From Planctomycetota bacterium (GTDB lineage Bacteria; Planctomycetota; PUPC01; JABMSA01; JAUWKK01), in assembly GCA_030614245.1 (NCBI GenBank), contig JAUWKK010000199.1, positions 1-5,699 of the forward strand: 5,699 nt of DNA, in the 5' to 3' direction. The translations under genes were made by a program, and so were the position numbers. Below are positions 1 to 4,809 of this stretch, piece after piece. A model generated the notes under the pieces. That model made no database searches and was not told where the DNA came from. It worked only from the letters and a program-made list of their open reading frames with translations. Each line of letters starts with the position of its first letter. The stretch's first letter is position 1.

Positions 1-24
1 GCTGCCGGGGGGCCGCACCGGCAG
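1..24. repeat. GC-rich perfect hairpin at the left edge
   Basis: CTGCCGG at 2-8 and CCGGCAG at 18-24 form a perfect 7-bp inverted repeat around a 9-nt loop. It lies about 110 nt beyond the stop codon of the minus-strand helicase gene. It could act as a transcription-stopping or mRNA-stabilising hairpin for that operon, but no T-run follows on the minus strand inside the window, so a classical intrinsic terminator is not shown. Its role is inferred only from position, and what lies to its left is outside the window. Confidence 0.35.
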
Positions 25-61
25 AGGCCTCAGGCCTCCGGCCTCAGGCTCCAGGCAGAAG
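25..61. repeat. Degenerate 7-bp tandem repeat, GCCTCAG type
   Basis: From 27 the sequence reads as consecutive heptamers: GCCTCAG (27-33), GCCTCCG (34-40), GCCTCAG (41-47), GCTCCAG (48-54), then a decayed unit to 61. The unit is related to the GCCTGAA heptamers at 104-124, sharing GCCT plus a purine-rich tail, so the two arrays probably have one origin. No reading frame is supported here. A short open stretch in plus frame 1 to a TGA at 121-123 is low-complexity and repeat-derived. Confidence 0.6.
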
Positions 62-89
62 CAATGAAAACCATCCCTCCTGACTCTGT

Positions 90-135
90 AACTGAAGTAA
101 GAAGCCTGAAGCCTGAAGCCTGAAGCCCTTCAGTT
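90..135. repeat. 7-bp tandem repeat (GAAGCCT) inside an inverted repeat
   Basis: GAAGCCT occurs three times exactly at 101-121 and a fourth time as GAAGCCC at 122-128. The array is bracketed by an 8-bp perfect inverted repeat, AACTGAAG at 90-97 and CTTCAGTT at 128-135. The right arm touches the stop codon (TAG, 138-136) of the minus-strand helicase gene. The last unit can also fold locally, CTGAA at 120-124 with TTCAG at 129-133. In the RNA of the helicase operon this would be the first structure after translation ends. No T-run follows, so termination is only a possibility. Heptamer arrays of this kind can change length by slippage. Confidence 0.65.
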
Positions 136-3000
136 CTACCCGCCCCGGTTCTCAAGAAACCGCGCCACCGCGCGCACGAGCGATTCCTTGCCGGCGAAAG
201 AGCGATAGCCGGTCGGCAGTGCGCCGAGGAACTGCTGGCCGTAGCGCTTCGTCAGTACGCGCTTGTCACAGACTATCACCGCGCCGAAATCCGTCTTTGA
301 ACGCACCAGCCGGCCGAAGCCCTGCTTGAAACGCAGCACCGCCATCGGCAGGCTGTAGTTCATGAAAGAGCTCTGCCCGCGCGCCTCGATCTGCTCGCAA
401 CGGGCCTTGATCAGCGGATCGGTGAACACCGCAAAAGGCAGCTTCACCATCGACAGGCAGCTCAGCGTCTCGCCGGGCGCGTCGATGCCTTCCCAGAAGC
501 TCGACGTGCCGAGCAACACCGAGCTGATGTCATTCTGGAAGGTCCGCATCAGCTTCATCGGGCTGCCGTCGTGGCCCTGGCCCAGCACGAGGATGTTCTG
601 CTTCGCCAAGTCGTCGCGGACTCGCGGATAAACCTGGTCGAGCATCGCATACGACGTAAACAGCACTAACCCTCGGCCGCCCGTCGCGGCGTGCAGTTCC
701 GCCATCAGTTCGGCTATCTTCTCGGGGAAATCGCGCGAGCGATAATCCGGCTCCGGCAGAAACGTCGGCACCGCGATCAGCACCTGCCGCTTGAAGTCGA
801 ACGACGTCCCCAGGCTGAGCGTCTGGACGCGTTCCGGCTCGAGAAGATCGAGCCCCAGCCGCAACCGGACGAAATCGAACCTGCCGTTGATCGCGAGCGT
901 CGCCGACGAGAACACTATCGTATCGTTGCAGTCGTATAGCAGGGCCTTCATCTTCGGGCCGATGTCGAGCGGAGCCGCGAACAGGCGATAATCGCCGCGC
1001 GTCTCGTCGGTCTGCTCCGACCAGAAGACGAACTCCTTCTCCTCGCCCGCCGTCACAAACTCGACATCTGCAATGATCTCACGCACCGATTCCGTGTGGG
1101 AGAGAAGCTCCTGGGCCGACTCCTCGCGATACAGGAAATCGTGGTCGGCTTTCATCTGGATGAGCATATCGTAGAGCCTGTCGAAGGCCTGCGTGAGCGA
1201 TCCCAGGCGCTGGATCAGCCGGCCCTTTGCATCGAAGATTCCCTCCCATTCATCAGCGTTGCGATTCTCGGCATCGTAGCGCAGCCGCGTGGCGTCATCC
1301 CGGCGGCTGATGAACAGAGTCGAGACCGACGTGACGAACTCCTCGGTTGCGCCGCCGCAGGCTACCACCCCATCGAAGCATTCGGTAACAAGCCGCTCGG
1401 TCTGCTGCTCGAGGCTGGAGCGCCTGGCTGCCTCCCTTCCTCGTCGCAGGTAGAACAAGATGTTGGTGAGCAGCCCGCGGCCGCCGCGCCGGCCGGGCCG
1501 GTATAGCTGGTTGAGCACGCGCAATACCTGCCAGCGGCTGATCTCGACGCCGAGGCTTTCGGTCGCGACGTCCTCGAGGTGATGCGCTTCATCGAAGATG
1601 ACGTGGCTGTATTCGGGTATCACGACGCTGTCCAGGCTCAGTTCGGCGAAGACGACGGCGTGGTTGGTCACAACGACGTCGGCGCTCAGTGCAAGCGCTC
1701 GGGCCTTCTGCAAGAAGCAATTGCGCCTGAACCTGCACCTGCGCCCGAAGCATTCAATGCCGGTCGACGTCAGCCTCGGCCACATGTCGCGTGATTTCGC
1801 GACGAGGACGCCGGAATTCTCGGCGATATCGCCCGTCTCCGTCTGCTCCAGCCACGTGAGCACGGGCAGCAGCTGTATCCGTTCGCGGTCGGTCAGTTCG
1901 CGGTCGGCCTCCTCGATCAGGCGCATCAGTTTGCGCACGCAGATGTAGTTCGTACGGCCCTTGATCGTGGCGGCCTTGAAGGGCGCGCCGAGCGTCTTGC
2001 GCAGCAGCGGAACATCCTTGAAGAACAACTGCTCCTGCAGCGCCTTCGTATACGTGGCAATGACCACCTGGCAGCGGTTCTGCATCGCCCACTGCACCGC
2101 TGGGACGAGGTAGGCCATCGACTTGCCGGTCCCGGTGCCGGCCTCGACCATAAGATGCGTGGCGTTGTTGAAGGCATCGGCCACGGCCGTCGCCATGCGA
2201 ACCTGCTCGGGCCGATGCTCGTAGTTTAGCAGCGTCCGGGCGAATGGCCCGTCATTGCCGAATACATCGCGCATCGTGTCGAGGTCGAGGGGCTCAGGCA
2301 CGAAGTCATCGTCGTCGGCAGTCGCTGTTTTCTTGCGCCTGGCGATGATCCGGCTGAAGTCTTGCAGCATCTCGGCGTCGTCCGGCCGCTGCAAGAGCGC
2401 TTCGTTCGCGCGTTTCAGCAGGCCATCGAGGAACAAGCCCTTCAGGCTCCACTCGGTCGGCGATAGCAGGGTGGTGATCCGTTCGAGCGTGGGCAGCTTG
2501 AGGTTTTCGATGGCCCCCAGGAGTGCGAGCCAGAGCTGCGCGCATATCTCGGCGTCGACCGTGGCCCGATGGTCGTCCCGCCGGCCGAGGTCGAGGCTCT
2601 CTCGAAGCGTCTCAAGGTCGTGATTCTCGAGCATCGGCAGCAGAACCCGCGACAGCTCCAGCGTGTCCAGCACGGTATTGCCAAATCGATACCCCGACTT
2701 CACGTCGAGGAATCCCTTGTCAAAGGATGCGTTATGCGCGACGCAGACATCATCACCTATGAACTCGAGGAACCGTTCGAGCGCCTCATCGCAACCGGGC
2801 GCATCGACGACGTCGGCATCGCTGATCCCCGTCAAGTGAGTGATACAGAAAGGAATCGGCCACCCCGGATTGCACAACTGCGAGAACCGCTCCGTAATGC
2901 GGTCACCCTCGAGGCGCACCGCACCGAACTCGATGATCGCATCAGCGCGAGCATCAAACCCGGTGGTCTCAAGATCGATGAATGTCAGGCGTTCGAACAT
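136..3000 (-). CDS. dinG: DinG-family Fe-S helicase with N-terminal DEDDh exonuclease
   Basis: This 954-residue protein joins a DnaQ-like 3'-5' exonuclease to an XPD/DinG superfamily 2 helicase. Exonuclease residues: D9 and E11 in DLETTG, D94 in HNASFD, H144 and D149 in HRATVDAE, a complete DEDDh set. Helicase: Walker A AGTGTGKS at 287-294, DEAH at 470-473, SSAT at 698-701, motif V near 831-843 and motif VI QGFGRLVR at 893-900. Four cysteines (354, 417, 422, 428) sit where DinG binds a 4Fe-4S cluster, and the last three have the E. coli DinG spacing (5 and 6). Length fits the exonuclease-fused DinG class (about 900-950) rather than E. coli DinG (about 716). Family knowledge: ATP-driven 5'-3' unwinding of forks, D-loops and R-loops, in the cytoplasm. 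The start is ATG at 3000-2998; an in-frame TAG at 3006-3004 excludes anything longer. There is no clear Shine-Dalgarno, so translation probably depends on the methyltransferase gene ending 9 nt upstream. The family call is firm; substrate and role are inferred. Confidence 0.93.
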   Translation of the reverse strand: MFERLTFIDLETTGFDARADAIIEFGAVRLEGDRITERFSQLCNPGWPIPFCITHLTGISDADVVDAPGCDEALERFLEFIGDDVCVAHNASFDKGFLDVKSGYRFGNTVLDTLELSRVLLPMLENHDLETLRESLDLGRRDDHRATVDAEICAQLWLALLGAIENLKLPTLERITTLLSPTEWSLKGLFLDGLLKRANEALLQRPDDAEMLQDFSRIIARRKKTATADDDDFVPEPLDLDTMRDVFGNDGPFARTLLNYEHRPEQVRMATAVADAFNNATHLMVEAGTGTGKSMAYLVPAVQWAMQNRCQVVIATYTKALQEQLFFKDVPLLRKTLGAPFKAATIKGRTNYICVRKLMRLIEEADRELTDRERIQLLPVLTWLEQTETGDIAENSGVLVAKSRDMWPRLTSTGIECFGRRCRFRRNCFLQKARALALSADVVVTNHAVVFAELSLDSVVIPEYSHVIFDEAHHLEDVATESLGVEISRWQVLRVLNQLYRPGRRGGRGLLTNILFYLRRGREAARRSSLEQQTERLVTECFDGVVACGGATEEFVTSVSTLFISRRDDATRLRYDAENRNADEWEGIFDAKGRLIQRLGSLTQAFDRLYDMLIQMKADHDFLYREESAQELLSHTESVREIIADVEFVTAGEEKEFVFWSEQTDETRGDYRLFAAPLDIGPKMKALLYDCNDTIVFSSATLAINGRFDFVRLRLGLDLLEPERVQTLSLGTSFDFKRQVLIAVPTFLPEPDYRSRDFPEKIAELMAELHAATGGRGLVLFTSYAMLDQVYPRVRDDLAKQNILVLGQGHDGSPMKLMRTFQNDISSVLLGTSSFWEGIDAPGETLSCLSMVKLPFAVFTDPLIKARCEQIEARGQSSFMNYSLPMAVLRFKQGFGRLVRSKTDFGAVIVCDKRVLTKRYGQQFLGALPTGYRSFAGKESLVRAVARFLENRGG

Positions 3001-3009
3001 AGGCTACCA

Positions 3010-4398
3010 TTAGTCGGTTCGTTCAGGGCATGTGCCGTCAATCCCTCTCTCAACCGCATCAATCGCTTCTTGCAGCAGTTTCTCGCGAGATGATTCACCG
3101 TCTGCGTGTGCCATGCGTCGCCAGATGCCGGCAATGCGGGCCTGGAGGGCCGCCGGGGCCATCGGGATGCGCAGCTTGCGGACCTCGCCGAAGCTGATAT
3201 TCGGCGTGCCTACGCCATTGAGCAGCCGGCCGATCTGGCCGAGGCCGTAACGGCTCTTGAGAAACGCCGCTGCGTATCGCGGCTCGATCCCCTCGAGGCG
3301 TATTATATCGACAAAACAGCTTACCGTTCCGACAAAATCATCTTCGACGACGGCCAGTTTCGCCTGCGGGAGCGAGCCGGCGCCGCAACGGGCGAGGAGC
3401 AGGTCGCCCCGCTGCACGCGCGCGCGCGGCTGGTCGAAATCGCTGCCCTCAGCGACACGCACGGCTTCGTCGAGCACGAGGCCGGTGCGGCCGAGCTGCT
3501 TCTGGTTGATGATCGCCACGCCGCCGTCTACGTGCTCGGGCTTGCACCCCGTGATGATCGGACCATAAGTGATGTGCCTGATGAACCTGCCGAGTGGTAC
3601 GGCCGGCCACTGGCAGTGGTCGAGCCGTTCGCGGCCGGGCCAGAGCCACCAGCGCGGGTTCCACCGTTCGCCGCGCAATCGAGAGGCCGCGATCTCGACG
3701 GACTCGCCGACGGCCTGCATACCATCGCCCGACCAGTCGTCGGCTATCCTGCCCAACAGTACGGCATCTTCGGGAGATGCATCGCCACGTTCTGCAAACA
3801 GAATCGCCGTGCGGGCGGCAGTTTGTTCGCGGCTGAAGGCGCGCTGTGGAAGCTCGATGACGGCCTGCACGCGAAGCTGGTCGAGCAGTTCATCGCGCAG
3901 GCCTTGGGTGCAGGCGTTCGTGAAGAAGCCTTCGGGCAGAATGACGGCGATCCGGCCGCCGGTGCGTGCCAGGCGGACGAACCTGTGCAGGAACGCGATC
4001 TCCTTGCGCGGCCGGCCGCGGCCGTCGAAGCCGAAGGGGGGATTGCCGATGACGACGTCGAACGCGTTCGTCTCGATACCGAGCTCGGGATGATCAACGA
4101 GGCCGTCGGCGTTGTGAACGTTCGCCATGCCCGTCGCGGCCCATACATCTGCGAGTGCGGGATCGATATCGCAGCCGATCAGGTTCTCGCGCTCCGCGAT
4201 ACCGGCCTTCAGGGCCAACCGGAGGAATACTCCCTCGCCGCAAGCGGGATCGATCACACGCGGGGCCGGGCCCGGCACGCCCAGCCGCCGAAGCATTGAG
4301 CAGACGAACCCGGCTATATCAGCCGACGTGAAATACTGCCCCAGACGGCGACGCCGGGATACTGATCTGACTGCTCGCTCCGTCGTCATGGGAACCAT
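3010..4398 (-). CDS. N6-adenine-type DNA methyltransferase fused to an HsdS-like target-recognition domain
   Basis: This 462-residue protein should transfer a methyl group from S-adenosylmethionine to adenine N6 in a specific DNA site. Residues 20-25 (GQYFTS) match motif X, 50-56 (DPACGEG) motif I, 75-80 (GCDIDP) motif II and 119-122 (NPPF) the catalytic motif IV. TAILF at 197-201 is typical of the HsdM/N6_Mtase fold. From about 265 to 425 the sequence resembles one half of a type I specificity subunit: VPLGRFI..ITYGPIITG, then GDLLLARCGAG, then GVGTPNISFGEVRKLRIP and a short helix. The order is thus M domain then one recognition domain. Only about 19 residues precede motif X, so there is no N-terminal nuclease as in type IIG enzymes. 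No restriction gene is seen beside it. ATG at 4398 gives the longest form; ATG at 4389 (M4) is equally possible, and neither has a clear Shine-Dalgarno. Target site and biological role are unknown. It is the first gene of the pair with the helicase. Confidence 0.85.
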   Translation of the reverse strand: MVPMTTERAVRSVSRRRRLGQYFTSADIAGFVCSMLRRLGVPGPAPRVIDPACGEGVFLRLALKAGIAERENLIGCDIDPALADVWAATGMANVHNADGLVDHPELGIETNAFDVVIGNPPFGFDGRGRPRKEIAFLHRFVRLARTGGRIAVILPEGFFTNACTQGLRDELLDQLRVQAVIELPQRAFSREQTAARTAILFAERGDASPEDAVLLGRIADDWSGDGMQAVGESVEIAASRLRGERWNPRWWLWPGRERLDHCQWPAVPLGRFIRHITYGPIITGCKPEHVDGGVAIINQKQLGRTGLVLDEAVRVAEGSDFDQPRARVQRGDLLLARCGAGSLPQAKLAVVEDDFVGTVSCFVDIIRLEGIEPRYAAAFLKSRYGLGQIGRLLNGVGTPNISFGEVRKLRIPMAPAALQARIAGIWRRMAHADGESSREKLLQEAIDAVERGIDGTCPERTD

Positions 4399-4424
4399 TA
4401 TCGCGACGCACGCTCAAAAAGCAA
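4397..4424 (-). promoter_or_regulatory. Candidate sigma70-type promoter for the methyltransferase-helicase operon
   Basis: On the minus strand, TTGCTT (4424-4419) and GATAAT (4402-4397) are separated by 16 nt. The -10 box overlaps the first possible start codon at 4398, so if it is used, transcription would begin near 4390 and the mRNA would start at or next to the second ATG (4389). That would give a leaderless message starting MTTERAV, consistent with the lack of a Shine-Dalgarno. A weak inverted repeat, CACA-AATA-TGTG at 4436-4447, lies just upstream. Such hexamers occur by chance, so this is a modest prediction. Confidence 0.28.
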
Positions 4425-4476
4425 CAACCCGACCGCACAAATATGTGGGCACCCCTGCCAATTCGCGGCACTACTC

Positions 4477-4560
4477 CGCTCCTTCAGGGCTTGTGCAATT
4501 TCCCGCTTTGTACCCACGGCGTTACCGTGGGCTATCTTACTACGCCCCTTACGGGGCTGC
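4477..4560. repeat. Structured repeat-like element: two CCTT...GGG arms around a perfect hairpin
   Basis: The left arm at 4477-4491 (CGCTCCTTCAGGGCT) and right arm at 4543-4558 (CGCCCCTTACGGGGCT) are imperfect direct copies. Between them is a perfect hairpin, CCCACGG (4513-4519) and CCGTGGG (4525-4531) with loop CGTTA. The right arm is itself a hairpin, GCCCC 4544-4548 with GGGGC 4553-4557. The layout, including 'CCC...GGCGTT...CC...GGGCTA' followed by 'CGCCCCTT..GGGGCT', resembles intergenic repeats I recall as abundant in several environmental phyla. That resemblance is memory, not a search. No transposase is nearby and no target-site duplication could be established. Confidence 0.5.
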
Positions 4561-4621
4561 AATCCAATGCCGGTATTCTATACACGCCAAGCACATGCCC
4601 CCTCTCGGCATCCAAACGACC

Positions 4622-4655
4622 TTATCTGTGTTTATCTGCGTTCATTTGTGGTTCC
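4622..4655. repeat. Degenerate 10-bp tandem repeat (TTATCTGTGT type)
   Basis: Three consecutive 10-mers are visible: TTATCTGTGT (4622-4631), TTATCTGCGT (4632-4641) and TCATTTGTGG (4642-4651), then TTCC. It matches in style the 'ATCTGTGTTCATCTGTGGTT' intergenic repeats I recall from many unrelated genomes, whose chance translation (here SVFICVHLWFHS) appears in spurious predicted proteins. The period equals about one DNA helical turn. It is T-rich on this strand and stands out from the GC-rich surroundings. Function is unknown. Confidence 0.55.
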
Positions 4656-4710
4656 ATTCCCTCCAGGGGTGGACCGGACAGCTTGCGGCACATAATCCCG
4701 CCGGTTACGC

Positions 4711-4739
4711 TTGAATCTGCCATGGCAGGCGCCGATAAT
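4711..4739 (+). promoter_or_regulatory. Candidate sigma70-type promoter of pfkA
   Basis: TTGAAT (4711-4716) and GATAAT (4734-4739) are spaced by the ideal 17 nt. They match the consensus hexamers at 4 of 6 and 5 of 6 positions. Transcription would begin near 4746, giving a leader of about 64 nt before the pfkA start. A perfect 12-bp palindrome fills much of the spacer (separate entry). The spacing and -10 box make this the best promoter candidate in the intergenic region, but it is not experimentally shown. Confidence 0.5.
4717..4728. promoter_or_regulatory. Perfect palindrome in the pfkA promoter spacer, candidate operator
   Basis: CTGCCATGGCAG reads identically on both strands and lies wholly between the predicted -35 and -10 boxes. 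A dimeric regulator bound here would block or remodel RNA polymerase binding. The regulator is unknown. A CTGCC/GGCAG pair recurs about four helical turns downstream (4760-4773) in the leader. Confidence 0.4.
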
Positions 4740-4757
4740 GCAATGTATTGGGCACGA

Positions 4758-4775
4758 GCCTGCCAGCCGGCAGGC
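4758..4775 (+). promoter_or_regulatory. Hairpin in the pfkA leader
   Basis: GCCTGCC (4758-4764) and GGCAGGC (4769-4775) form a perfect 7-bp GC-rich stem with the 4-nt loop AGCC. It would lie in the 5' leader of the pfkA mRNA about 20 nt before the ribosome binding site. It may stabilise the message or be a second binding site for whatever recognises the palindrome at 4717-4728. No T-run follows, so it is unlikely to be a terminator. Confidence 0.45.
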
Positions 4776-4794
4776 GGGTCTGACCTTCAATCCC

Positions 4795-4802
4795 CGGAGG
4801 GG
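4795..4802 (+). promoter_or_regulatory. Strong ribosome binding site of pfkA
   Basis: The purine run GGAGGGG (4796-4802) contains GGAGG at 4796-4800, 9 nt before the ATG at 4810, and fixes the pfkA start. CCCC at 4792-4795 could pair with GGGG at 4799-4802 and partly mask it, though the 3-nt loop makes this a weak structure. Confidence 0.75.
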
Positions 4803-4809
4803 TCGATCG

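Larger units (their letters stand above)
4399..4809. other. Divergent 411-bp intergenic region, no gene seen
   Basis: This stretch separates the minus-strand methyltransferase from plus-strand pfkA. Reading from the left it holds a candidate minus-strand promoter, an 84-bp structured repeat-like element (4477-4560), a weak hairpin (ATGCC 4595-4599 with GGCAT 4607-4611), a 10-bp-period repeat (4622-4655), then the pfkA promoter, leader hairpin and ribosome binding site. Long plus-strand open frames cross it, but they run on antisense to the methyltransferase or out of frame into pfkA and have no recognisable protein content. I see no tRNA or riboswitch class that I can name. Confidence 0.7.

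Noticed and set aside
47..77. AGGAGGG followed by ATG on the minus strand (about 78-65), possible small gene
   Set aside because: The ATG is too close to the purine run and its frame ends after 14 codons; a TTG alternative ends after 6.
1..123. Possible end of a plus-strand gene entering from the left edge
   Set aside because: The frame is open to TGA at 121-123 but its translation is mostly heptamer repeat and low-complexity, so there is no protein signal to support it.
101..128. Heptamer array considered as a CRISPR array
   Set aside because: Units are 7 bp and directly contiguous, with no unique spacers.
1096..1506. Plus-strand open frame of 136 codons
   Set aside because: Antisense to the middle of the helicase gene; composition and lack of motifs indicate a shadow frame.
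3008..3010. ATG overlapping the methyltransferase stop (TAATG) as the helicase start
   Set aside because: It is out of frame with the helicase; an in-frame TAG at 3006-3004 leaves ATG 3000-2998 as the first usable start.
3106..4299. Long plus-strand open frame of 397 codons
   Set aside because: It is wholly antisense to the methyltransferase, whose motifs X, I, II and IV are intact. The plus-strand translation has no recognisable domain and is a by-product of GC-rich codon use.
4127..4714. Plus-strand open frame of 195 codons running through the intergenic region
   Set aside because: It begins antisense to the methyltransferase start and then translates the hairpin element and the 10-bp repeat (SVFICVHLWF), a known type of spurious product.
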